Positions 46,201 through 53,950 of a stretch of DNA of 64,000 bases are shown piece after piece. Position 1 is the first letter of the stretch; every line of letters starts with the position of its first letter. Source of the DNA: Paracoccaceae bacterium (GTDB lineage: Bacteria; Pseudomonadota; Alphaproteobacteria; Rhodobacterales; Rhodobacteraceae); the NCBI GenBank assembly GCA_028285485.1, contig JANQPC010000054.1, positions 62,001-126,000 on the forward strand, read 5' to 3'. The translations under genes and the position numbers were made by a program. The notes under the pieces are model-generated. The model made no database searches, had not been told where the DNA came from, and worked only from the letters and a program-made list of their open reading frames with translations.

Positions 46201-47753
46201 GCCGAGGGCGTATCATCGCCCATCGAGGCCAGCGTTTCCTTCCCGTCTTCCGCCATGGGCGCGAGGATCTGTTCAAGCTCCTCGATAGTGTAACCCGCCG
46301 CGATCTGGCGCTTGCGCAGATCGTCGCCCGTAAACATCGGCGCTTCGGTGGCCGCCTTCAGCTTGTCGTCAAGATCGTTGATCCGTTCGACCCATTCGCC
46401 GAAGGGCAGCGCGCGGGCGAGCTTGTCCTTGATCTCGGTATCGTGGAAGAGCTTGCCCTTCTTCATATCCACCGCGAGGATCTGGCCGGGGCCGAGGGCG
46501 CCCTTCTCGGTGACATGCGCCTCATCCACCGGCACCATCCCGGTCTCGGATCCTGCGATCACCAGCCCGTCGCGGGTGACCGTATAGCGCATCGGGCGCA
46601 GGCCGTTCCGATCAAGCCCCGCGCAAACCCAGCGCCCATCCGTCATCGCCAGCGCCGCGGGGCCATCCCAGGGCTCCATGACAGAGTTGCAGTAGCTGTA
46701 CATATCGCGCCAGGCCTGCGGCAGCTCGATCGCCTGCTTTGACCAGCTTTCGGGCACAAGCATCGTCTTGGCCATCGGCGCGGAGCGGCCCGCGCGCACC
46801 AGCACCTCGAAAACGGAATCGAGTGCGGCAGAATCCGAAGAGCCGTTCGCAACGATTGGCTTGATGTCTTCCGCATAGTCTCCGAAGGACGCGCTTGCCA
46901 TGCGAATTTCGTGGCTTTTCATCCAGTTGAGGTTGCCCTTCAGGGTGTTGATCTCGCCATTATGGGCGAGCATGCGGAAGGGTTGGGCGAGCCACCATTG
47001 CGGGAAGGTGTTGGTTGAATAGCGCTGGTGGTAGATCGCGAAGGCGCTTTCAAAGCGCTCGTCTTTCAGATCGGGGTAATACTCGGCCACATCCTGGGCG
47101 AGCATCATGCCCTTATAGATGATCGAACGGCAGGAAAGCGAGCAGACGTAAAGCGCGTTCACCTGCGCCGCCGCGGCGGCCTTTTCGATCCGGCGGCGGA
47201 TCACGTAAAGCTCGCGTTCGAACGTATCCTCATCCACGCCCTTGGAGTTCGAGATGATGATCTGTTCGATCTCGGGCCGCGTGGCGTTGGCTTTTTCGCC
47301 CAGCACATCGATATTCACCGGCACATGGCGCCAGCCGTAGATGTAGTAGCCCATGCGCAGCACTTCGGTTTCGATGATCGTGCGGCAGGTCTCCTGCGCG
47401 CCGAAATCGGTGCGGGGCAGGAACACCATGCCCACCGCCATCAATTCGCCCTCGCGCGGTTCATGCCCCGTGCGGCGGATCTGATCGCCGAAGAACTTAT
47501 GCGCGATCTGTACGTGAATGCCCGCGCCATCGCCGGTTTTGCCATCGGCATCCACCGCGCCCCGGTGCCACACCGCTTTCAGCGCCTCGATCCCGTTTTC
47601 CACCACCTTGCGGCTGCGGGTTCCGTCAATCGCCACCACGAGGCCCACGCCGCAAGACGCATGCTCGTCCTCCGCGGAGTAAAGGCTGTTTTCGGCCATC
47701 CAGGCGCGGCGGCGTTCCTCGGCGGCGGCCCACTGGGCGTCATATTTGGTCAT
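43215..47753 (-). CDS. gltB: glutamate synthase large subunit
   Basis: A 1512-residue protein with all GltB domains. There is a class II glutamine amidotransferase whose catalytic Cys34 follows a short propeptide (EHASCGVGLV), a central FMN-binding synthase domain with the 3Fe-4S set in CIMVRQCQSNTCPVGVC, and a C-terminal beta-helix (GGSIVVRP, EGCGTNGCEYMTGG). It makes two glutamates from glutamine and 2-oxoglutarate with GltD. Its ATG overlaps the stop of the upstream GFA gene (TGATG). Confidence 0.97.
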   Translation of the reverse strand: MTKYDAQWAAAEERRRAWMAENSLYSAEDEHASCGVGLVVAIDGTRSRKVVENGIEALKAVWHRGAVDADGKTGDGAGIHVQIAHKFFGDQIRRTGHEPREGELMAVGMVFLPRTDFGAQETCRTIIETEVLRMGYYIYGWRHVPVNIDVLGEKANATRPEIEQIIISNSKGVDEDTFERELYVIRRRIEKAAAAAQVNALYVCSLSCRSIIYKGMMLAQDVAEYYPDLKDERFESAFAIYHQRYSTNTFPQWWLAQPFRMLAHNGEINTLKGNLNWMKSHEIRMASASFGDYAEDIKPIVANGSSDSAALDSVFEVLVRAGRSAPMAKTMLVPESWSKQAIELPQAWRDMYSYCNSVMEPWDGPAALAMTDGRWVCAGLDRNGLRPMRYTVTRDGLVIAGSETGMVPVDEAHVTEKGALGPGQILAVDMKKGKLFHDTEIKDKLARALPFGEWVERINDLDDKLKAATEAPMFTGDDLRKRQIAAGYTIEELEQILAPMAEDGKETLASMGDDTPSAVLSERYRPLSHFFRQNFSQVTNPPIDSLREYRVMSLKTRFGNLKNVLDEDSSQTEIIVLESPFVANAQFDELVANFNAPMVEIDCTFARDGGRQALLDGLARIRAEAEDAVRSGTGHIVLTDHHQGPGKVPMPMILATSAVHSWLTKKGLRTFCSLAVRSAECVDPHYFAVLIGCGATVVNAYLAEDSIADRIGKGLIDGTLTEAMARYRNAIDQGLLKIMAKMGISVISSYRGGLNFEAVGLSRAMVNEYFPGMPSRISGIGVRGIQSKLEEVHALGWAGSGNVLPIGGFYKARRSGETHAWEATSMHLMQTAVTRASFEMWKQYSAKMRSNPPIHLRDLLDIKPIGPKVDIDEVESITSIRKRFVTPGMSLGALSPEAHKTLNVAMNRIGAKSDSGEGGEDPAHFHPEPNGDNPSAKIKQVASGRFGVTAEYLNQCEELEIKVAQGAKPGEGGQLPGMKVTELIARLRHSTPGVTLISPPPHHDIYSIEDLAQLIYDLKQINPRAKVTVKLVAASGVGTIAAGVAKAKADVILISGHNGGTGASPATSIKYAGLPWEMGLTEAHQVLSMNNLRDRVTLRTDGGLRTGRDIVMAAMLGAEEYGIGTAALIAMGCIMVRQCQSNTCPVGVCTQDERLREKFTGTADKVVNLITFYAQEVREILASIGARSLDEVIGRADLLSQVSRGAAHLDDLDMNPLLITVDSAEDVTYDRERPRTPVDDTLDAEIVKDAARFLEDGEKMQLSYAVRNTHRTIGSRTSSHIVQRFGMRNGLQPDHLRIALSGSAGQSLGAFAAPGLKIEVAGDANDYVGKGLSGGSIVVRPHMASPLVAAENTIIGNTVLYGATDGYLFAAGRAGERFAVRNSGAKVVIEGCGTNGCEYMTGGVAVILGEIGANFGAGMTGGMAYLYDPDGRALEMMNLETLVTGPVAVEHWEMQLYELIDAHARETGSLRAKEILQNWEGARGHFLQVCPKEMLDKLPVPLSLDEAAVPAE

Positions 47754-48193
47754 CAGCTGTCCTCCGCGATGAATGCATTCTTGGCCTCATATTCGGCCTG
47801 CGTGGCGCGCGTGTGCTCCCCGGCAAAGCGGCAGGAGGCAAAGGCGCGGTCGATATAGATTTCCGAGATGAGCGGGTAGTCTGCCGCGCCATCGAAGGCG
47901 CCGACCATGAATTCATAGTCTTCGCCGGGGTTGCGCAGCCAGAGCGAGGTGCCGCAGCGGGGGCAGAAGCCGCGTTCGGCAATCTCGCCGGGATAGATCG
48001 CGACCTTGCCCTCGACCGTGACGGCGTCGGGCGCAGCGGTGAAGACATTGAGCGCCACGCCAGACCAGCGGCGGCAGCGCGTGCAGTGGCAGGCGCCCAC
48101 CTCGGCCCGGTGGCGCCCGACGCGGATCGTGATATCGCCGCAAAGGCAGCGGCCCACGATGCCATCGGCGAAAACGGGGGTTTCGATCGACAT
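47753..48193 (-). CDS. GFA-family protein (glutathione-dependent formaldehyde-activating enzyme fold)
   Basis: A 146-residue protein with the GFA zinc pattern: CLCGD, CHCTRC and FCPRCGTSLW. The family includes the formaldehyde-glutathione adduct enzyme and many unassigned proteins. I chose the ATG before SIETPVF, 4 bases after the neighbouring GFA gene, because the longer frame runs into that gene. It is translationally coupled to gltB (TGATG overlap). The role in a glutamate synthase operon is unknown. Confidence 0.85.
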   Translation of the reverse strand: MSIETPVFADGIVGRCLCGDITIRVGRHRAEVGACHCTRCRRWSGVALNVFTAAPDAVTVEGKVAIYPGEIAERGFCPRCGTSLWLRNPGEDYEFMVGAFDGAADYPLISEIYIDRAFASCRFAGEHTRATQAEYEAKNAFIAEDS

Positions 48194-48197
48194 CGCG

Positions 48198-48638
48198 CTA
48201 GCCTGTTTCCGGCGGCGGGGCGTTGACCATGGCAAGCACCTCGGCCTCGGTCATCCGCTTGCGCTCACCCGCGAAGGCATGGCTTTCGGGCTTGGCATCG
48301 ATATAAACCTCGCTCTCGAATTCCATGCCCTCAAGGCTGTCGAGCGCCCCGGCGCTGATCGAGAAAAGCCCTTGCATCGGGCCGGGGGCGGTGAGCTTCC
48401 AGTAAAGGCTCGAACCGCAGATCTTGCAGAAGCCGCGTTCGGCCCATTCGGAAGATGTGTAACTGGTGAGGTTGCCTTCCCCCGTCCAGGCAATGCCGCC
48501 CGCCGGCACCATCACCCCAAGCTCGATCCCGCCGGAAAACTTGCGGCACATCCCGCAATGGCAGGCGCCATAGGCCGTGGGCGCTTCGGCCAGTTCGAAG
48601 CGCACGGCACCGCAAAGGCATCCACCTGTCTTGCTCAT
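48198..48638 (-). CDS. GFA-family protein
   Basis: A 146-residue protein with CLCGA, CHCGMC and FCKICGSSLYW zinc-binding motifs. Similar length and motif order to the next gene suggest an old tandem duplication, although the sequences have diverged strongly. It lies 60 bases after gltD and 4 bases before the second GFA gene, inside the gltD-gltB transcript. No glutathione or formaldehyde gene is nearby. Confidence 0.85.
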   Translation of the reverse strand: MSKTGGCLCGAVRFELAEAPTAYGACHCGMCRKFSGGIELGVMVPAGGIAWTGEGNLTSYTSSEWAERGFCKICGSSLYWKLTAPGPMQGLFSISAGALDSLEGMEFESEVYIDAKPESHAFAGERKRMTEAEVLAMVNAPPPETG

Positions 48639-48698
48639 GGCACTCTCCCTTGGTTGGCCGGCCAGGTCAGCATCCGTGACCTATCCCTGCCCCTGGCC

Positions 48699-50132
48699 TT
48701 ATTCGGCGGCCAGCGTCGCGTTTGCGCTCATGTATTCGAGCATCGCCTCCGCCGCCTCGCGCCCATCGCGGATGGCCCAGACCACAAGGCTGGCCCCGCG
48801 CACGATATCTCCGGCGGCATAAACGCCATCGAGGTTCGTGGCATGGGTGCGGAAATCGGCCTTGATGGTGCCCCAACGGGTGACCTCAAGCTCCGGCACG
48901 CCCCAGAGCGCGGGAAGATCCTCGGGTTCGAACCCAAGCGCCTTGATCACAAGATCGGCCTCTTCGGTATAGTCGGCGCCCTCGATCTCTTCCGGCATCT
49001 GGCGGCCCGAGGCATCGGGTGCGCCGAGCCGCATCTTGGAGACTTTCACGCCGCTCACCGCATCGCCGGTGAAGCCCTTGGGCGCAGAGAGCCAGACGAA
49101 TTCAACGCCCTCTTCCTCGGCATTGGCAACTTCGCGCTGTGAGCCGGGCATATTCGCCCGGTCGCGCCGGTAGAGGCATTTCACACTTTCGGCGCCCTGG
49201 CGCACGGCGGTGCGGACGCAATCCATCGCGGTATCGCCACCGCCGATCACGACCACACGCTTGCCATCGGCGTTCAATTCGCCGCTGTCGAATTCTGCCA
49301 CATCGTCACCGAAACTCTTGCGGTTCGAGGCGGTCAGGTAATCGATCGCGCGCACGATGCCGCCCGCGCCCACGCCGGGGGCCTGGAGATCGCGGGATTT
49401 ATAAACGCCCGTGGCGATCAGCACGGCGTTGTGCTTTGCGCGAATGTCTTCGAACGAGATGTCGCTGCCCACGTTGCAGTTCATCTCGAAGGTCACGCCG
49501 CCCTCTTCAAGCTGGGCGATGCGCTGCATCACCACGTCTTTCTCAAGCTTGAAGCCGGGGATGCCGTAAGTCATCAACCCGCCCGCGCGATCGTAACGAT
49601 CGTAGATGGTAACCTGCACGCCCTCGCGGCGCAGCATGTCTGCCGCGGCCAGGCCGCCGGGGCCTGCGCCGATGATGCCCACGCTTTCGCCGCGCTCGGC
49701 GGCAGGGCGGATCGGTTCCACCCAGCCTTCTTCCCAGGCGGTATCGGTGATGTATTTCTCAACCGATCCGATGGTTACCGTGCCGTGGCCGGATTGTTCG
49801 ATCACGCAATTGCCTTCGCAGAGCCGATCCTGCGGGCAGATCCGGCCGCAGATTTCGGGGAAGGTGTTGGTGGCCTGGCTAAGCTCATAGGCCTCTTTCA
49901 GCCGCCCCTCGGCAGTGAGCTTGAGCCAATCGGGGATGTTGTTGTGCAGCGGGCAATGGCTTTGGCAATAGGGCACGCCGCACTGGCTGCAGCGCCCGGC
50001 CTGTTCGCCGGCCTTTTCGCGCGCATAGTCCCCGTAGATTTCGTTGAAATCGTCACGCCGCAGATTCGGCGGGCGCTTTTCGGGCATGGCCCGGCCCACA
50101 TCCACGAATTTCAGCATCCGATTCCCGGCCAT
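48699..50132 (-). CDS. gltD: glutamate synthase small subunit
   Basis: A 477-residue protein with the N-terminal cysteine set for 4Fe-4S clusters (CSQCGVPYCQSHCPLHN and CGRICPQDRLCEGNC), an FAD motif GAGPGGLAAADML and an NADPH motif GGGDTAMDCVRTA. It passes electrons from NADPH to GltB. I chose the ATG before AGNRMLKF because GGGAGG lies 6 bases upstream. It is the first gene of gltD-GFA-GFA-gltB and is divergent from uppP. Confidence 0.96.
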   Translation of the reverse strand: MAGNRMLKFVDVGRAMPEKRPPNLRRDDFNEIYGDYAREKAGEQAGRCSQCGVPYCQSHCPLHNNIPDWLKLTAEGRLKEAYELSQATNTFPEICGRICPQDRLCEGNCVIEQSGHGTVTIGSVEKYITDTAWEEGWVEPIRPAAERGESVGIIGAGPGGLAAADMLRREGVQVTIYDRYDRAGGLMTYGIPGFKLEKDVVMQRIAQLEEGGVTFEMNCNVGSDISFEDIRAKHNAVLIATGVYKSRDLQAPGVGAGGIVRAIDYLTASNRKSFGDDVAEFDSGELNADGKRVVVIGGGDTAMDCVRTAVRQGAESVKCLYRRDRANMPGSQREVANAEEEGVEFVWLSAPKGFTGDAVSGVKVSKMRLGAPDASGRQMPEEIEGADYTEEADLVIKALGFEPEDLPALWGVPELEVTRWGTIKADFRTHATNLDGVYAAGDIVRGASLVVWAIRDGREAAEAMLEYMSANATLAAE

Positions 50133-50225
50133 ACCAGCCTCCCTAATCTCAGACCGCCGGTTTAAACGGGCCGTGGGCAAAAATAAAGTCATAAAGACTG
50201 ACCTTAATATGCGGTATTTCGCCCG

Positions 50226-50280
50226 GGCGTGATGCATTCACGCCGCGTCGCCGCAAGATTAGGTATCAAATGTTACCTAA
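50226..50280. promoter_or_regulatory. two candidate operators between gltD and uppP
   Basis: Two separate inverted repeats lie in the divergent region. The first is GGCGTGA-TGCAT-TCACGCC (50226-50244). The second is TTAGGTA-TCAAATGT-TACCTAA (50259-50280). Both have perfect 7-base arms and centre spacers of 5 and 8 bases. They look like sites for two different dimeric regulators; no regulator gene is adjacent, so the factor is unknown. Confidence 0.5.
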
Positions 50281-50345
50281 ATGAGGGCTTTATAAAGAAA
50301 CTCAGGGGTTTAGAGTGCCGCAAAACTGTTGCATTTGCAGGCCGC

Positions 50346-51149
50346 ATGTCGCTCTTCCACCTTTTCCTCGTTGCCGTGATCCAGGGTGTGACGGAGTTTT
50401 TGCCCGTCTCCTCCTCCGGCCACCTCATTCTTTTGCCGAATCTCACGGGCATGGCGGATCAGGGGCAGGTGATTGATGTGGCGGTGCATGTGGGCACGCT
50501 TGGCGCCGTTTGCCTTTACTTCTGGGCGGATGTGCGCCGCGCAGCCATCGGGCTGCCGCGGGTACTGCGCTGGCAGATCGATAGCCAGGAGGCGTGGCTG
50601 GCGCTTTGCCTGATTATCGCAACGATCCCGGTGGTGATCTTCGGCATCGTGCTGAAGCTTACGGGGCTTGATGATGCGATGCGCTCTATCGCCGTGATCG
50701 GGTGGACGATGCTGGTATTCGGCCTTGTTCTCTGGTGGGCGGACAGGCGCGGGCCGGTGGAGAAGACGGCTGCCGACTGGTCGCTCAAAGACGCCGTTAC
50801 CATGGGGCTCTGGCAGGCGATTGCGCTGATCCCCGGCACCTCGCGATCGGGGATCACGATCACGGCGGCGCGGTATCTGGGGTACGAACGGTCTGAAGCC
50901 GCGCGGATCGCGATGTTGATGTCGATCCCCACGATCATTGCCTCCGGCGTGCTTCTGGGGGCAGAGGTGATGGTGACGGCCGATCTGGCCGCGGCACGGG
51001 ATGCCGCGATTGCCGCCGCGTTTGCCTTCATCGCCGCGCTTCTCGCGCTCGTCGGGATGATGAAGCTGCTCAAGTTCGTGGATTTCACGCCCTACGTGAT
51101 CTACCGCGTGATCCTTGGCGTGATCCTGCTCTGGATCGCCTACACTTAA
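50346..51149 (+). CDS. uppP: undecaprenyl-diphosphate phosphatase
   Basis: A 267-residue membrane protein with the BacA/UppP motifs QGVTEFLPVSSSGHL and IPGTSRSGITITAARYLG. It recycles undecaprenyl diphosphate for cell-wall synthesis and gives bacitracin resistance when abundant. I chose the ATG before SLFHLFLV because it matches the family start; earlier residues in the frame are non-coding in character. It is convergent with the NDUFA9-like gene, and the two overlap by 4 bases. Confidence 0.94.
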   Translation: MSLFHLFLVAVIQGVTEFLPVSSSGHLILLPNLTGMADQGQVIDVAVHVGTLGAVCLYFWADVRRAAIGLPRVLRWQIDSQEAWLALCLIIATIPVVIFGIVLKLTGLDDAMRSIAVIGWTMLVFGLVLWWADRRGPVEKTAADWSLKDAVTMGLWQAIALIPGTSRSGITITAARYLGYERSEAARIAMLMSIPTIIASGVLLGAEVMVTADLAAARDAAIAAAFAFIAALLALVGMMKLLKFVDFTPYVIYRVILGVILLWIAYT

Positions 51150-52126
51150 GGGCGCAGGTTTTTCGCGCTGTCGGTGATTTCGGCATATTGGCCCTGGGGC
51201 CGGAAGCGCCAGAGGTATTCCGGTAGCACCGCCTCCAGTGCCGTGGGCTGGATGCCAAGCTCGGCCAGCCCCGGATAGCTGCCGCTTGCCACGTTATCGC
51301 GGGCGAGGTTTTTCACCTGATCGCGGGTGACGGGGCCCTTGATGAGGCCGAGCGACACGCCCTTCAGCCCGTCAAAGACCGTGCCCATGATGCGCCCCGC
51401 CCAGATCGGCAGGCCCAGCACCAGGCGGCGCCGGTGGATGATGTCGAGCATCTGCGCCATGAGTTCGCGGAACGTATCCACATCCGGCCCGCCAAGCTCA
51501 TAGATCCCCGGCGCCGCGCGGCCTTCAACAGCCATCGCCGCCGCCTGGGCCACATCCCCCACATAAACCGGCTGGAATTTCGTGCCCGCCCCCACGATCG
51601 GCAGAACGGGGCCAAGCCGCGCCATTCCGGCGAAGCGGTTGAAAAATTCATCTTCCGGCCCGAACACGATCGAAGGCCGCAGGATCACCGCGCCCGGCAT
51701 ATGCGCCAGAACCGCCGCCTCGCCGAGCCCCTTGGTGCGGGAATAGTCGCTATCGCTCTCGGGATCGGCGCCGATGGCCGAAAGCTGCACCATCCGCGCC
51801 ACACCTTCTTCGGCGGCCAGGCGCGCAACGCGCTCGGCGCCCTTGTGTTGCAGCGCCTCGAAGGTGTTGGCGCCCTCGCTCGCGAGAATGCCCACGCAGT
51901 TCACCGCCGCATCGGCGCCCTGCAGAACGCTGCGCACGCTGGCGTCGTCGCGAATATTGCAGAAAACGGGCTCCACCTGCCCGACAACGCCATAGGGTTT
52001 GACGAACATCGCCTCGTTCGGGCGCCGCACGGCCACGCGAATGCGCCAGCCCGCCTTGGCCAGATGCTGGGCGATATAGCGGCCCACAAACCCCGATCCG
52101 CCGAAAATTGTGACCAGTCCGCCCAT
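51146..52126 (-). CDS. complex I NDUFA9-family NAD(P)-binding protein
   Basis: A 326-residue protein with an atypical SDR fold: GGSGFVGRYIAQHLAKAG at the N-terminus and no Tyr-x-x-x-Lys catalytic motif. It matches the NDUFA9-like subunit group found in alphaproteobacteria, thought to stabilise or regulate NADH dehydrogenase. The segment ILRPSIVFGPEDEFFNRFA is typical. No nuo gene is in the window, so the complex I link is from family knowledge only. Confidence 0.83.
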   Translation of the reverse strand: MGGLVTIFGGSGFVGRYIAQHLAKAGWRIRVAVRRPNEAMFVKPYGVVGQVEPVFCNIRDDASVRSVLQGADAAVNCVGILASEGANTFEALQHKGAERVARLAAEEGVARMVQLSAIGADPESDSDYSRTKGLGEAAVLAHMPGAVILRPSIVFGPEDEFFNRFAGMARLGPVLPIVGAGTKFQPVYVGDVAQAAAMAVEGRAAPGIYELGGPDVDTFRELMAQMLDIIHRRRLVLGLPIWAGRIMGTVFDGLKGVSLGLIKGPVTRDQVKNLARDNVASGSYPGLAELGIQPTALEAVLPEYLWRFRPQGQYAEITDSAKNLRP

Positions 52127-52257
52127 GCGTGCCTCTTCGCCCGAATACGGCGCAAGAGGTAGCCCTCGAAAGCCCTGCGAACAAGCGGCTACGGTGCCGC
52201 AAGGGGCGGCGTTGACAGCCCCCGCCCCCGGCTGTATGCCGCCGCATCACGACACCG

Positions 52258-52344
52258 GCCCAGGTGGCGGAATTGGTAGACGCGCTAGCTTCAGGTGCTA
52301 GTGTCCGTACGGACGTGGAGGTTCGAGTCCTCTCCTGGGCACCA
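52258..52344 (+). tRNA. tRNA-Leu (anticodon CAG)
   Basis: An 87-base class II tRNA. Acceptor arms are GCCCAGG and CCTGGGC, the D-arm holds GGAATTGGTAGACGC, the anticodon stem is CTAGC/GCTAG around loop TTCAGGT (anticodon CAG), a long variable arm TGTCCGTACGGACGT follows, and the T-arm has GGTTCGAGTCC. The CCA end is encoded. Its 3' end borders an accessory-looking stretch, a usual place for integration, but no att repeat was found. Confidence 0.97.
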
Positions 52345-52627
52345 GTCACTTCCTCTAAGCAATTGATGACAGGCGGCCTTTGGGGTCGCGGTCGAATGTG
52401 GTCCGCCGGATGAGCGCCATAAGGGAAATGCGGCACCCGGCCGCTTGGGTTTCGGAAGCCTATCGGTGCCGGGGAATTTTTGCGTGCTTGTTCCCTTAAT
52501 TGCGCACCGCGCTGATTTAAGCTGCACGGTGTACGAAGCCGAAAGCGCTCCAAGGTGGGCAACCTGAAAACGAGAATCTCTATGACAGGCGGACCGGTTG
52601 GGAACCGAGGCCCGTTTCGGCGGCGCG

Positions 52628-53035
52628 ATGACTAGCGACCGCAAGCCTCCCTCACACTACGACGAGGCTTTGCGGTTTGAGCTGATCCGCCGCCGGGGCC
52701 TTAGCGGGATGAGCTTGGAGAAGCTGGCCGATGTGACCGGCATCTCGGTAGCGCAGCTCCGGCGATACGAGGCTGGCACAAACAAGGTATCGGTTTCGAG
52801 GATGATGCAACTGTCGCACGGGCTGGGCGCCCGCCCGGCGGAACTGATGGCGGAGATCGACGGTTATCCGGCCGAGATCGTTTCCATGGCCGGGTTCGTT
52901 GAGTTCATCACTACAGAGGACGGCGCGGAACTGATGGCGGCGTTGCCTGCCCTTTCGCGTGGCGCGCATCTGGGGCTGTTGGCCAAACTGGCAACTGCCC
53001 TTACCGGGAAACCTGAAGCGGGTGCCAAGATCTAG
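52628..53035 (+). CDS. XRE-like helix-turn-helix protein
   Basis: A 135-residue protein with a central HTH (LEKLADVTGISVAQLRRYEAG) followed by VSVSRMMQLSHGLGARPAELM, as in XRE/Cro regulators. The C-terminal half is acidic and then alanine/leucine-rich (GLLAKLATALTG), perhaps a ligand or dimer domain. It is the first gene after tRNA-Leu. I prefer the ATG before TSDRKPP; one 10 codons upstream is possible. The target genes are unknown. Confidence 0.72.
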   Translation: MTSDRKPPSHYDEALRFELIRRRGLSGMSLEKLADVTGISVAQLRRYEAGTNKVSVSRMMQLSHGLGARPAELMAEIDGYPAEIVSMAGFVEFITTEDGAELMAALPALSRGAHLGLLAKLATALTGKPEAGAKI

Positions 53036-53194
53036 GGATCGGGCGCGTTGCCCGTTGATGCGCCCGCCCTTGTCAACCTGGCGGGGTTTTGGCGCCGCAA
53101 CCTATTCCGCCACGGGCGCGTCACGGGCAAACCTTTTAGCCCGGGTGCGGGACCGAGGGTGCAGGGGCTGGGGCCAAGGCGCCGCCAGCTTGCC

Positions 53195-53716
53195 TTAATC
53201 GCGTTCTGCCGCGTGTTCCCATATCTCCGCCTCGGGTTCGTGCGGTGCGCGCGTGCCATCGGTTCTGGCCCCGAGCCTTTTCGCGACGGCCTGCGAGCGC
53301 GTGTTCCCGATGTGTATGTAGCTGTGCAGACGATCGATGCCGAGATCCGCGCGGGCCCAATTCTTGACGGCCAGCGCCGCTTCGGTTGCAAAGCCCTTTC
53401 CTTCCGCACCTTCGAAGAGGTGCCATGCGAGCTCTACCTCAGGCCAGCCCGCATGCTTGATCAGGCCCACCCGGCCGACCGGTTGGCCCGTCTCCCGTTC
53501 CACCACCACGAAGAAGCCGAAGCCGTACCAATGCCAATGGCCAATTCCGGCCAGGAAAGCGAACCAAGCCCGTTCCGCGCTGACCGTCTCACCCTGCGCT
53601 TCCATCGAGGGGGCGCTGGTCATAAACCGCGTGAACTCCGCCAGATCGCTCCGTTCTGGCCCGCGCAACTCCAACCGCTGGGTTGAGAGGATCGGGGCGG
53701 ATGAGAGTTGTTGCAT
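53195..53716 (-). CDS. GNAT-family N-acetyltransferase (RimJ/RimL type)
   Basis: A 173-residue protein that starts ILSTQRLELRGPERSDLAEF, the RimJ/RimL-like N-terminus, and contains VELAWHLFEGAEGKGFATEAA, the acetyl-CoA loop, and a late SYIHIGNTRSQAVAKRLGA segment. Members acetylate ribosomal protein N-termini, polyamines or drugs. No neighbour suggests a substrate. Confidence 0.86.
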   Translation of the reverse strand: MQQLSSAPILSTQRLELRGPERSDLAEFTRFMTSAPSMEAQGETVSAERAWFAFLAGIGHWHWYGFGFFVVVERETGQPVGRVGLIKHAGWPEVELAWHLFEGAEGKGFATEAALAVKNWARADLGIDRLHSYIHIGNTRSQAVAKRLGARTDGTRAPHEPEAEIWEHAAERD

Positions 53717-53950
53717 CAGGCGCCTTTCCGGTCGCAGACCTTGGTTTCAGGTAGGTTGAGAGCAGCGCGGGGCTGCGCATACCCGAAAGTACCGCGCCTG
53801 GTTGGCCACAGCACCCCTAACTTTGGGCTATGTCCAACCGACCGCGGTACCACGCTGCCATCCACCCGCCCTACTCTTGACTGCCGAGGCGGCAACCTGG
53901 TTGAGCCACTTCCGGGCGCAAGCCCCGTTCCGGCAGGCCGGCTTCAGCCC

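Noticed and set aside
52366-52595. ATGACAGGCGG repeats as attachment sites beside tRNA-Leu
   Set aside because: They do not match the tRNA 3' end and no integrase gene is present, so they may be chance.
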